From NCBI GenBank assembly GCA_030848705.1, contig CM061237.1, positions 84,315,910-84,379,909 on the forward strand: 64,000 bases of DNA, given 5' to 3'. Below are positions 54,568 to 64,000 of this stretch, in pieces. Position 1 is the stretch's first letter; each line of letters begins with the position of its first letter. The notes under the pieces are model-generated. The model saw only the letters and a list, made by a program, of their open reading frames with translations. It searched no databases and had not been told where the DNA came from. Made by a program: the position numbers and the translations under genes. Source of the stretch: Heracleum sosnowskyi. Its lineage: Eukaryota; Streptophyta; Magnoliopsida; Apiales; Apiaceae.

Positions 54568-55660
54568 TGTTAGGTCCAAAGTATCGTAGAAGGGGGGGGG
54601 GGGGGGTTGAATACGATACCTATAAATTATTCAATTTCGTTCGCGGATTAATCATTCAGTTCTATAACGAAATCAACTACACCAAATCAAACCAAGAGTC
54701 GTGGAATATATCTTTTAATAAATATAAACCTCGAGGGGTTCTACAAATTCTAATCCGTAGATTAGCTTCAATGAGTTCAGGTTAACGTAATCAATACAAA
54801 CTTTGTAAATTAAGGCACTATAAATTTTCTTCAGAATCTGTTCTTGAACACTTAATTCTTCAGAGTAAATACGATTACTTCTGCCAACCAACTGAAGAAG
54901 ACACTGTCTTCATTCTCTATTTATAGTCTTGATTTGAAAAACCATCGAACCAAAAGTACTTGAATATTCTTGGTCGTTGGATCTTCATCAACCTGACAAC
55001 AAAGTCACATCTTCACCTGCTTCTCCAAATTGAAAACTATCGAATGAATAAAGTTAATATTCCATTCGATGGTTTTTAATAAAAACTATCGAATGAAACA
55101 TTAACTTAATTAGTTTTCTTTATCTCACATTCGATGGTTTTCTAAATAGAAAAACCATCGAAATCTTTTCTTGTCCTTGACCTTTTAGAAAAGCTTCTGT
55201 ACTTCAGGGTGTTTCAGTTTTAGACTGTATCAATTTCTTCTGAGATGATAAAACAACTTGATCTTTTTAAGTGCCATCAACTAGTGCAACTGGTCTGGTT
55301 CACAGATGAATAACACTTCATCAATTCTTCTATGTATTCAATTCAATGCTGCTGATAAGTCCTTTGTCGATATGGTTGCTTCAAATAGATCACTAGAATC
55401 CTGTGGTACTAACCCTAAATCATTCACATGCTTCTGTAGTCTTGTTTCTTTAACTGTCACTGAGGCTTGAACATTTTCATGAACTTCTTTCCGTGACCTG
55501 TTTACGGACTTCAAGAATACATACCATATTTTGATTTTTTGAGTTTACCTTTTCTTCTTTGATTCTGGATTCCTGTGCTTCTGTTAATATTATTGTATGT
55601 CTTGTCCTTTGTTGAGTTGCAGTTATCTCTTTTACATCTTATGTTACATTATGCTTTACA
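54568..55660 (-). repeat. 3' LTR of element D
   Basis: 1093 bp; on minus it starts TGTAAAGCATAATG and ends GGACCTAACA. At 54945-55165 it has six or more copies of AAAC(C/T)ATCGAA(TG) in both orientations. It shares the end design of C (C-tract hairpin) although the rest is different. Confidence 0.82.
54581..54619 (-). other. C-loop hairpin near the end of the D LTR
   Basis: Arms gtatcgta (54581-54588) and tacgatac (54612-54619), 8 bp perfect, around ttcaa, a run of about 16 C, ttc on minus. Confidence 0.72.
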
Positions 55661-55895
55661 ATCTCCCCCTATTTGATTGTATAGAGTTTGACAAGCAAAT
55701 ACTTCGAGGATAACTCAACTAACTAAGGAAACATGAAACTAATTAAAGTAAGACAGCTTAATAATATTAAATGCATTCTGGATCAGATATATATACATTT
55801 CCAGATTTCATAAATCAAAAAACAATAAAACTTTATACATAGAAGTTGCTCCTCTAGACTGAGCTGATAGTTCTTTTGTTCTTTGCTTCTGTTTT

Positions 55896-56914
55896 TCAGT
55901 CCATCTCAATCTCACCTTCTTCAATCATTGGATTGGAGTTAGCAGCTTGATAATCAATCACTGATGGATATTGCAATGAATCTCCAGGTTTAAGGATTGC
56001 TCCTTGGATGTGTCTTCCAATATATTCAACCTCTTGACCCACTCCAGCCCACAACCATGCAATGTTAACATCTTTCTGGTTTAGCTTTGGCATGTTTGGT
56101 AGTCTAGGACGCACTTCCAATCATCTCTCCACTCTCTTCCTATAGTAAGGAACATTCTCCATTAGAAATCTTCGTAGAGTGTCGGCTGTTTTGTCCTTCT
56201 CCGTTGATGTGAATCCAGTGGATCTAAGATACTTCTCCACTGATATAAGATAGTTGCTTGGATAGTCTTTCAGTTTGTCCTCAGTCAAATAGCAGATTCT
56301 GAACAAGTCATTCGTCATGAATCTAACCATTGGAGGATTATCAGTAATCTCTGGACTGACTTTCATCAAGATCTCTTTAACATGCTCACGGAGTAGTTCA
56401 TTTAGCCTTGTAGTCCTTTGTATCTTGACGAGCATCACCTGCAGTTCCGTGTATGTTCTTTGTTCGAAAAACTTAGTAGAAATCACAAATGTACCTTTCT
56501 CAAGAAAATTGATCAGTATGTTCCAGGCACCATTTGCTTTCACTCCAGCTTTCAGAAAGATCACAGAATTTCTTAGTGCAGTGAAGTAAGTCTGATCTTC
56601 AGGATTTGCACTTCTGATGTCCTGAATGATAACTTCCACCTCCGCATTGTCGTTGACTTCTAATCCGTCTTCAACTCCACAAAAGGTTTTGTAAGCCATC
56701 TCCCAGTCAATCCCTTGCTTCTTTGCCAAATCCATCATCTTCTTCTTCCTCACTTCATCATACACCTTGAATCTTTTCAGCTTCTCACTCCTTAGAACTG
56801 CTTGGTGTCTTTCTCTCTCAGCTTGCCTGGCATCTCTTTCAGCTCTTTCAGCTTTTACTATCTCCAAGGCAGCTTCTTCTTCTAGTGACAGAGAATTTGC
56901 TTCTTCTTCCATAT
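55896..56914 (-). pseudogene. Third ORF (ORF2) of element D, C-terminal part
   Basis: On minus it enters from the Tekay break with an acidic, then Arg/Glu-rich helix (AERAERDARQAERERHQAV), followed by a folded-looking domain (GIDWEMAYKTFCGVED, ILINFLEKGTFVISTKFFEQ, YLISVEKYLRSTGFTS). A TGA at 56121 stands where TGG (Trp) fits. After it the same frame reads on with PRLPNMPKLNQKD and WLWAGVGQEVEYIGRHI to the end at 55896. The Met at 56912 is internal. Between its end and the LTR, 55676-55895 is untranslated. Confidence 0.65.
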
Positions 56915-59694
56915 TGTAACACCCCCAGATCCGGGGTCACGAATCTGGGTTGTCACAGCTCCATCAATTATATAATACCTGCATTACTTACAACATTCTA
57001 ATAATATAACTCCAAAAGACCCCAATCACTTACGCACACACACACAAGTTATAGCCTTGGAAATGAGCAACAATAAGTAACATTTGTTATTACAAATCAA
57101 ATGTACTATCCAGGATCTCATCTATCATTTAAAACCTCTACCTGAAGTTAAAATAATAGACCTCACAATTCTATACAAGGTTTAATAATACAAACCTATT
57201 CGAAAACAATTCTTACTAACTCAGTCTACAGCTGTTCTGCTAAATCTGACAGTATCCATCTTGCTGAACTAACTCAAGGGTGTTCTCTCCATTCCCTTGC
57301 TCTCGTAACACGAGGTGAATCGGCAATGTTTTCTTCATGCTGAAAGTATTAATAAAGCAAGAATGAGCTAATAGTGCTCAGCAAGAAATCTATCCCAGTT
57401 TAAATCTTTAAACCTTTTAGGAAGATAATCCATATGGGATCCATGTTTAAAAACTACTAGGGTTTATCCCCAAAATAGTATATCGTTCAAAATACCGTAT
57501 GATTTATAATCATACTCAAATACTTTTCATAAATCCTTTTTGGGATCCTTGCTATCAAGATGATAAACCAAGTCTCAAAACATATCCTTTTTAAAATAGA
57601 TATCAAAGGTTGGAATCAAGGCTTAAAGCCTATTCATTGATTCAAAACACTATACAGTTTAATATACCGTATATCTTAAATACCTTTCCAACATATATAC
57701 TCACATATCTATTTAGATGTCTCATACTGTTCAAAATACTGTAAAATATCAGTAATGAACACCTTTTATAAAAGAAGCAAGAATGAGCACTATAGCTCAA
57801 CAATCAGATATATCAGCTTAATCGTATATGTAAGCTTATATCATAAAGGAAAACCTTTAAACTTCATTCATATACAGAATGATATTTTATTATTCTTTTC
57901 GTCAAAACCTACCATACAGTACGACTACTGTATGAGGAACATCATTACTCATTACTGTCACATTATCAGTAACTCAGCGCCTAGGCTTTTGTTACAATGT
58001 GCAGCTCAACTCCAATTGGAGGGAAGAAAGGGAATGTACTGGAATACACGATACACGGTGATCAGCCGTTATATCGCAACTTAACTTTCTACTAGTAGAA
58101 GAAAGACTTCCTGTTCGGTTATCACCCTGACCGCATACAGGCCATTGTGCTAAGAGATCACTACATCGGGCCTATTTCGTCACCGGGTAAGCCTTAGCAC
58201 GCAAGAGATCACTACCTCGGGCCTATTTCATCACCGGGTAAGCCTTGATAATTTTTTGGCACTACCCTGGCACCTATTTCATTGCCGTGTAGGCCTTTCC
58301 AATTCCCATGATGAAAAACATTAATGAAACGGAAATCGGAAGTTAATTCCACATTTCCCAAGTACGAATACTTGTCAAAACTTTGTAACCGTTCAGAATA
58401 CCTCACTCCAGAGTAATGGAAAGGAGTAAGTCAAAGTGTGGGTTGACATTAGTCAACGAGACTACCGATGATTACTACGTATTTTGAAATCATGACCATG
58501 GAGTTTATTGAAATATCAGAGTTCAGCGAGTTTGAAATACTCTACTTAAATGGGGGAGCCATCCCCTAGTTATAAGTATTCTAGAGGAACAGTGGAAGTA
58601 AAACTCTGTCCTCGAATTCTTGAACTAGATTCCCAGTTTTCGATGAGTTGGAAAATACTAACCGCATTTAATTACCTTTAACTATCTGAAGATAATAGTT
58701 GGGAATCTCTATTTTAATACTCTTTTCTGGAAATCAGAAATTTATATATTTTTGTGTAAATAATAGAACCTTTAATCCTATAATAAGGTTCTATGATTTT
58801 AAAACGCATTTGGAATATTTAATAAATACCCAAATAATAAATATTAAATTATTATACAATATAAAACCACCTAAGTGAATATTCAGAATAATATTCACTT
58901 AGTTAAATAATCTTCAAATAATAGGTATTGAATTGTCATTCAATATAAACTACTTAAGGGAATATTCAGAATAATATTCACTTAATTAAATAATAATCAA
59001 TTAATAAATATTGAATTATTGTTCAATATAAACACTGAAGTGAATATTCAAAAAATAATATTCACTTTAATCCAATAATATTCAAATAATATTTATTCTA
59101 ATATTATTTAAATATCTCACCTTAAATATCCCATAATATAGATATTGGAATATTTAATAAATCTTTAAAATATAACTGTCCCTGGAACCTTCCAGCTTTG
59201 GACAGTAGTTTAAGACAAAATAATAATTTGACTCCCGGTCTAAGTTTTAAAACCATCGTACAAGTACTCTATACTTAGAGTCTTTAACCTTTAACCTTGG
59301 TTTATATCTAGTACTTATCTAGCATATAAACCTTATATCTTATACCGCTGTTTATAAAGCGAAGACAGTTTTACGCTATTTCACAGCATAAAGCAGCATA
59401 TATAGCAATACCACAACATATATCACAACAGCATTATTATATGGTATAGGGTTTGAAATCTTGCATGCATCTATCATATGCATACATCACATCTCATCAT
59501 TTTTAATACCATCACATCTATATACGATGTGAGGTTTGAAAGCATGCATAATATCGTATGCATATATTACATTTGCAAGCATGCATCTATCATATGCATA
59601 TTATCATAATATTGTACTTTAAAATACAGCATGGTATGAGAAAACTTGCCTCGGGTCCTTGGTCGTTACAGGTTCGAGAACTTGCCGGGAAATC
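56915..59694 (-). repeat. Tekay-type gypsy LTR (minus strand), 3' end at 56915, cut by Athila
   Basis: On plus it starts tgtaacacccccagatccgg, the inverse of the Tekay LTR end seen at 8009 (ccccgggt...gtcaca). About 450 bp inside, minus reads ttgctgagc...agctcattcttgctt, matching ttgctgagcaatttt...cactcttgctt at 7630. No primer site lies to its left, so it is a 3' LTR or a solo LTR. The left flank is catat (56910-56914). AT-rich, with repeats around atgcatacatcacatc near 59460-59600. No genes. The remainder should lie beyond the right edge. Confidence 0.7.
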
Positions 59695-59905
59695 TGATAA
59701 GTGGGTATTTTATTCACTTAGAACGTTTCCGTTTGGCTTAAAACGAATGTTTGTACTCGAGTTGTGGTATTTTTGATCTCTTTTAAGGGTATTGTGCAGG
59801 TATATTTATCACAGGTGTACTAGGAACGAAGCGAAGCAATCGGAGCGCGAAACGGAGTTATAATGAAGAAAAGGGAAAAAATTCAGTTTGCTGGACAGAG
59901 GGAAT

Positions 59906-60025
59906 GGCGCGCCAGCGCCGTGTTAGTACTTGAGAATGGCGCGGCAGCGCCGCATGAAAAAAAACTGAGCAGTGATCCTGGCGCGGCAGCGCCGTGCTCC
60001 TATACAAAATTGGCGCGGCAGCGCC
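59906..60025. repeat. Four GGCGCGGCAGCGCC palindromes in the Athila U3
   Basis: At 59906 (with cc for gg), 59938, 59980 and 60012, about 32-42 bp apart. Each is an inverted repeat ggcgc / gcgcc with a 4-base centre. They lie 100-220 bp before the TATA box. Two more are in the coding region at 62744 and 62776. Confidence 0.85.
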
Positions 60026-60124
60026 GGGCACTCTGGCGAAAAATTCCTGTTTTAACCTAATTGCTGATTTTTCGAGTGGAAGTAAAAAATTACAATTCCA
60101 TACGACTTGTTGCACCTGGAGGCC

Positions 60125-60132
60125 TATATAAA
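60125..60132 (+). promoter_or_regulatory. TATA box of the Athila LTR
   Basis: tatataaa in the context ggcctatataaag. The transcript would begin near 60160. Confidence 0.65.
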
Positions 60133-61131
60133 GAAAAAAAAACCCTAGAGATCAAGAGAGAGACATATACATATATTATCTACGGAGTTTTTAAGCACGA
60201 AGAAGCAAGGAAGAAGATAGTTTCAATTTATTTCTTGTAATCTTTCTAGCTTGTGGATGCTTGGTTGGGTGTATTCTTTAGAACCCTTGTTATTTATTCA
60301 ATATAATTCGTTTTCCTTCATCATGTTTACATTAGAACCCATGGTGACGATTAGTTTGATTATGAACTAACTCGTTGTCATGGGGTTTTAGCGGATTTAT
60401 TCATGAAGTTTATTTGTTGAATTTTCTCGATGCCTATAGTGTGATTGATGCGATATCCTATCATGGTTGTTTTAATTCGTTATAGGAGAGTAGCTAACTC
60501 CTGTAATTGTGTGTTAATTCTTATTGAAGCGAAAGTGGATTTAAGAGTTTAGAACTTGCCATGCTAGCATAGGTTTATGCGTGAGAATATCATTCGTAAT
60601 TAGTGTCGTAACTCTAACCGTTTTATGATGACTATGTGATCAATTGAATGCTTGTACTTCAACCATTATGTTTTCAATCTTTATAGACATATATGGACTA
60701 AGCATAATTGGGAGACTAAGTGATTTCTATCTTATTGTGGATATTATTTAGGATGGTATTTGTGCAACGAAAGTTGGCTTATATCAGTTTTGTGTGTTCG
60801 ATCAGGTATTAATAAATCACATGAAAGGGCTAGAGAATTGGAGACTTTAGATGGATTGTTTAATGAAGTTGAAATCCCATGTTTTATTCGCATAAGTAAA
60901 TCGACATAAATCTCAGTTTAAGTAGTTGTTAATTAGTTATAATTCTTAGATTAATTATAGTGATAACAAAAATCCACTTTGTTATTTGTTTTAGCATCGA
61001 ATAATAATCATACATTGGTGAGTGAATTAACTAGACAAACAACGAGTCCCTGTAGGAACGAACCTTATTTGCTATCTGTATTACTTGAGATCACGTGCAC
61101 TTGCGTGTTGAGTTTGGTCGTAACAAGTTTT

Positions 61132-61149
61132 TGGCGCCGCTGCCGGGGA
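61132..61149 (+). other. Primer binding site of Athila (tRNA-Asp type)
   Basis: tggcgccgctgccgggga, six bases after the LTR. It matches the usual Athila/Tat site complementary to aspartate tRNA with one difference (c for t). Confidence 0.85.
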
Positions 61150-61266
61150 TTTCGGTTTTATTTGTTTAGTTTCAGTATTTACCATCAGTGGTCATTAAAG
61201 TTCGGTGACTAGGACGTTTCTCACCAATTTTCTAGTTGGTGAATTTCAGGTACTTATTGAGAGTGT

Positions 61267-62502
61267 ATGCGTACACGAGCGCGAGCACGTAGAGAAGAAT
61301 TAGCAAGAAGAGAGGAACTAGCACGAAGGAAACTTGACTTTGAGAACATCAGTGTAGAAAACAAGCGTGAATCAAAAGAAGATATGGATGATCAAGCACA
61401 ACCAGCGAAGGCTCTGAGTGAATTCTCTCAGCCAAAAGTGGAGGACATTCATACCAGCATTGTTCGCCCAGCTATTGGGGCAAATAATTTCGAGCTTAAG
61501 CCAAACATCATTCAGATGATTCAGAATACGGTTCAGTTTGGGGGTAGTCCTGCTGAAGATCCCAATGCTCATATTAGGGACTTTCTTGAGATCTGTGATA
61601 CCTTCAAATTCAACGGAGTTACAGATGACGCAATCAGATTGAGGCTATTTCCCTTCTCTCTTAGGGATAAAGCCAAGAGTTGGTTACATTCCATGCCATC
61701 AGGTTCTATTACAACATGGGCAGACTGTGCTCAAAAGTTCTTGACGAAATATTTCTCCATGGCGAAGACAGCAGCTTATAGAAATTCTATTTCTCAGTTT
61801 GCTCAGCAACCCCAGGAATCTTTGGGGGAAGCTTGGGAAAGATACAAGGAGATATTGGCACGTTGTCCTCATCATGGGATGCCGGATTGGATGGTAATCA
61901 GCAATTTCTACAACGGATTGGGACCTCAGTCAAGGCCCATGCTTGATGCAGCTTCTGGAGGAGCACTGTGGGCAAAAAGCTATGAGGATGCCTATAATCT
62001 TATCGAGATGATGGCCGCCAATGAGTTTCAGAATCCTATTCAACGCTTGCCACCTGCTAAAGTGGCTGGAATTCTTGACTTGGATGCAGCTACTGCTATT
62101 GCTGCTCAACTCAAAGCGTTGACAATGAAGGTAGATTCCCTTTCTAATCATGGGACTAACCAGGTTGCTATGGTGTGTGAATTGTGTGCAGGGGCTCATG
62201 ACACGAATCTGTGTGCTATCTCAGCTAAATCAGCACAGTTTGTTAGTAACTTTCAGAGAAATCAGCAACCAGCACCTAATGTGTATCATCCCAACAATCG
62301 GAATCATCCTAATTTCAGTTGGAGCAACAATCAGGGTGGTGTTCAGCAACCACAACATCAGCAGTTCAATGCAAGGCCTTATAATCAGAACTATCAACCA
62401 CCACCTTATGCTCCAAGGCAACCATTCAATCCACCGGGATTTCAACCATCGCAAGGGAATTCATCGAATCAGTCTGAGAAGTCTGAATTGGAAGAGCTTT
62501 GA
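61267..62502 (+). CDS. gag: gag of the Athila element
   Basis: ATG 61267 gives a basic start with a repeated RREELARR. The capsid domain is at residues 75-260 (GGSPAEDPNAHIRDFLEICDTF, SLRDKAKSWLHSMPSGS, FLTKYFSMAKTAAYRNSI). A Cys/His site in place of a classic knuckle reads CELCAGAHDTNLC (about residues 300-312). A Gln/Asn/Pro-rich tail follows. It ends at TGA 62500-62502. The next codon in the same frame continues the Gag tail (ATG ATG TAC), so this stop probably interrupts a longer Gag-Pro-Pol. A recoded stop is possible. Confidence 0.85.
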   Translation: MRTRARARREELARREELARRKLDFENISVENKRESKEDMDDQAQPAKALSEFSQPKVEDIHTSIVRPAIGANNFELKPNIIQMIQNTVQFGGSPAEDPNAHIRDFLEICDTFKFNGVTDDAIRLRLFPFSLRDKAKSWLHSMPSGSITTWADCAQKFLTKYFSMAKTAAYRNSISQFAQQPQESLGEAWERYKEILARCPHHGMPDWMVISNFYNGLGPQSRPMLDAASGGALWAKSYEDAYNLIEMMAANEFQNPIQRLPPAKVAGILDLDAATAIAAQLKALTMKVDSLSNHGTNQVAMVCELCAGAHDTNLCAISAKSAQFVSNFQRNQQPAPNVYHPNNRNHPNFSWSNNQGGVQQPQHQQFNARPYNQNYQPPPYAPRQPFNPPGFQPSQGNSSNQSEKSELEEL

Positions 62503-64000
62503 ATGATGTACAAGAGTCAGGCGGTGTCGTTGAAAACTTTAGAGAATCAGATTGGGCAACTAGCCAATGCATTGTTGAACCGTCAACCAGGAACGCTTCC
62601 GAGTGACACTGAGATGAATCCAGGCAAGAAAGATCACAAGGAACAGGTCCAGGCAGTAACCTTACGATCGGGGAAGATCCTGCAAGGTCAGAACGAAGAA
62701 AAGTCAGCCGAGGAAAAAACTGAAAATTCTGATCAGTTAGTACGGCGCGGCAGCGCCGAGGCCCAGTACAAAAACGGCGTGGCAGCGCCGGGCCCTCTGG
62801 AAGAAAAAAAGGAATTTGATGCTGGGGTCGATTCTGTTCCTGATTTGGTACCTAATGCTACTCTCTCGACTCATGTAACTGGGAAGAGTGATAATTCTCA
62901 AAAAGTAGTAGAAGAAAAGGTGTTTCCACCTCCTCCATTCCCAAAACGAGTTCAAAAGCAAAAGTTTGACAAGCAGTTTGCTAAGTTCTTGGATGTCTTC
63001 AAGAAGCTTCAGATTAACATACCATTTGCAGAGGCTCTTGAGCAAATGCCGAGCTATGCGAAGTTTATGAAGGGCATTCTTTCGAAGAAATTGAAACTTG
63101 AGGAGCTAGAGACAGTTGCATTGACGGAAGAATGTAGTGCCATCTTGCAACAAAAGTTGCCACCTAAGTTGAAGGACCCTGGAAGCTTCACCATTCCATG
63201 TACTATTGGAGATCTCTCATTCAGCAAATGCTTGTGTGATTTGGGTGCAAGTATTAATCTCATGCCCTTATCAGTTTTTATGCAACTTGGTCTTCCAGAA
63301 CCAAAGCCAACTACTATGACTCTGCAACTTGCGGACCGTTCAGTTACTTATCCTCGAGGAATAGTTGAGGATGTTTTGGTGAAGGTCGACAAGCTTATCT
63401 TTCCAGCCGACTTTGTGATTCTTGACTTTGAGGAAGACAAGAAGATCCCTATCATCTTGGGACGACCATTCTTGGCTACAGGTCGGACTCTGATTGATGT
63501 CCAAAAGGGAGAACTCACTATGAGGGTGCACGATCAAAATGTCACCTTTAATGTTTTCAATGCAATGAAGCTTCCAACTGACGAGGAAGTGTGTTTTAAA
63601 ATTGATATGGTGGACAAGGTGGTTAACTCCGCAACTCAACACTTGATCAAAACTGATGTGTTGGAAAGAGTTCTTACTAATGACTTGGAGATTGAGAACG
63701 AAGAGGATGAAGAACAATTGCAATATCTTAATGCATCTCCATGGAAGAAGATTGAGATTCCGTTTGAATCTTTGGGGTTGTCAGAGCTGAAGAAGTCTCA
63801 TGTTAGACTTAAGCCATCTATCGAGGAAGCACCTACATTGGAACTTAAGCCATTGCCTGAACATCTAAGGTATTCCTATCTTGGTGATTCTTCTACCTTA
63901 CCTGTTATTATATCATCTAAGCTTTCAGGCATGGAAGAGGAAAAGCTATTGCGAATTTTAAGGGATTTCAAATCAGCCATTGGGTGGACTATAGCAGACA
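62503..64000 (+). CDS. pol: Athila gag tail, protease and start of reverse transcriptase (runs off the window)
   Basis: Open without a stop to the edge, 499 codons, in the gag frame. Residues 5-60 are the Athila Gag tail (QIGQLANALLNRQPGTLPSDTE, AVTLRSGKIL). Residues 80-96 are coded by the GC-rich repeat. The protease has CDLGASINLMPLS (about residue 247) and IPIILGRPFLATGRTLID (about residue 315). The last residues (DFKSAIGWTIAD) mark the beginning of RT. The ATG at 62503 lies after the stop and need not be used. A broken hinge is not seen. Confidence 0.82.
   Translation, partial: MMYKSQAVSLKTLENQIGQLANALLNRQPGTLPSDTEMNPGKKDHKEQVQAVTLRSGKILQGQNEEKSAEEKTENSDQLVRRGSAEAQYKNGVAAPGPLEEKKEFDAGVDSVPDLVPNATLSTHVTGKSDNSQKVVEEKVFPPPPFPKRVQKQKFDKQFAKFLDVFKKLQINIPFAEALEQMPSYAKFMKGILSKKLKLEELETVALTEECSAILQQKLPPKLKDPGSFTIPCTIGDLSFSKCLCDLGASINLMPLSVFMQLGLPEPKPTTMTLQLADRSVTYPRGIVEDVLVKVDKLIFPADFVILDFEEDKKIPIILGRPFLATGRTLIDVQKGELTMRVHDQNVTFNVFNAMKLPTDEEVCFKIDMVDKVVNSATQHLIKTDVLERVLTNDLEIENEEDEEQLQYLNASPWKKIEIPFESLGLSELKKSHVRLKPSIEEAPTLELKPLPEHLRYSYLGDSSTLPVIISSKLSGMEEEKLLRILRDFKSAIGWTIAD
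62739..62815 (+). repeat. LTR-like GC-rich segment inside the Athila gag-protease linker
   Basis: gttagtac, ggcgcggcagcgcc (62744), tacaaaa, ggcgtggcagcgcc (62776) and gggccctctgg occur in the same order as gttagtac, the palindromes, tacaaaa and gggcactctgg in the LTR (59922-60035). It is in frame. Confidence 0.7.

Larger units (their letters stand above)
54568..56914 (-). mobile_element. Sirevirus-type element D, 3' part (minus strand), inserted in pol of C
   Basis: The 3' LTR is at 54568-55660, followed by a polypurine tract on plus as atctccccctatttg (55661-55675), an untranslated stretch, and the C-terminal part of a third ORF that is cut at 56914 by a Tekay-type LTR. The left flank ctttt (54563-54567) is the presumed target duplication. 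Everything upstream in the element lies beyond the window. Confidence 0.82.
59695..61125 (+). repeat. 5' LTR of the Athila element
   Basis: The end is firm (gtcgtaaca, then the primer site). The start is my choice: tgataagtggg, a common opening of such LTRs, giving 1431 bp. U3 carries four GGCGCGGCAGCGCC-type motifs. A TATA box lies at 60125. The leader after it is AT-rich with no gene. Confidence 0.65.
59695..64000 (+). mobile_element. Athila-lineage Ty3/gypsy element, 5' part
   Basis: 5' LTR (about 59695-61125), a primer site matching tRNA-Asp, gag, and protease leading into RT at the window edge. Athila is supported by the Gag style (AANEFQNP, LCAGAHDTNLC), by the DLGASINLMPLS protease and by the primer site. 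It is inserted into the Tekay-type LTR; the flank is aaatc (59690-59694), with its partner outside. Confidence 0.85.

Noticed and set aside
44837..56914. Flank catat at both 44837-44841 and 56910-56914 taken as one target duplication
   Set aside because: The two belong to different elements (C and the Tekay LTR), with D in between; a 5-bp match is expected by chance often enough.
59858..60115. Opposed ORFs rich in Ala/Arg at the Athila LTR
   Set aside because: Caused by the GGCGCGGCAGCGCC repeats.

Overview
This is plant nuclear DNA made almost entirely of transposable elements. I found no tRNA, rRNA, CRISPR array or confident host gene. Sirevirus-type Ty1/copia elements with an extra ORF after pol, Tekay/Del chromoviruses, an Athila element, Helitrons with a CTAGT end, a hAT MITE and a Mutator-like (MULE) relic together point to a eudicot. 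An asterid is my guess from the style of the repeats; the sequence does not prove it.

Left stack (1-29600). A minus-strand non-autonomous Helitron (5' end at 29600) holds a copia element, A. Inside the third ORF of A sits a second element of the same family, B (2030-24429, target duplication agagt). Inside the gag gene of B sits a complete, very young 12.3-kb Tekay chromovirus (4728-17036, two 3282-bp LTRs). The 3' internal end of B has been replaced by the sequence that flanks its own 5' LTR, so B has lost its polypurine tract. The Helitron also carries a deleted LTR element, F (26618-28896), that keeps only one 221-aa ORF.

Middle (29601-42792). This part holds low-copy-looking DNA with no recognised gene, a 2.6-kb non-coding LTR element E (30212-32801, target duplication agcta), a 733-bp hAT MITE (34071-34803, target duplication gcttcatg), and a decayed MULE (about 35861-41010). 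In the MULE a plus-strand transposase relic converges on a minus-strand gene that resembles a ULP/C48 cysteine protease. GTTGCAA arrays fill its presumed introns. Next come a 1.1-kb element with inverted termini (41150-42275) and long GA and TA microsatellites.

Right stack (42793-64000). A Helitron cluster is interrupted by Sirevirus C (minus, from 44842). Pol of C is interrupted by Sirevirus D (minus, from 54568). The third ORF of D is interrupted by a Tekay-type LTR (minus, from 56915). That LTR is interrupted by an Athila element (plus, from about 59695), whose gag and protease are read before the window ends.

The signals most worth a second look are: the copied-over 3' end of B; a hairpin with a C-tract loop, conserved by compensating changes at the 3' end of three different Sirevirus LTRs; short motifs, different in each Sirevirus family, repeated through coding and non-coding DNA; a GC-rich palindrome shared by the Athila LTR and its gag-protease linker; and the GTTGCAA arrays shared by two opposed genes of the MULE. 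All sequence comparisons were made by eye.
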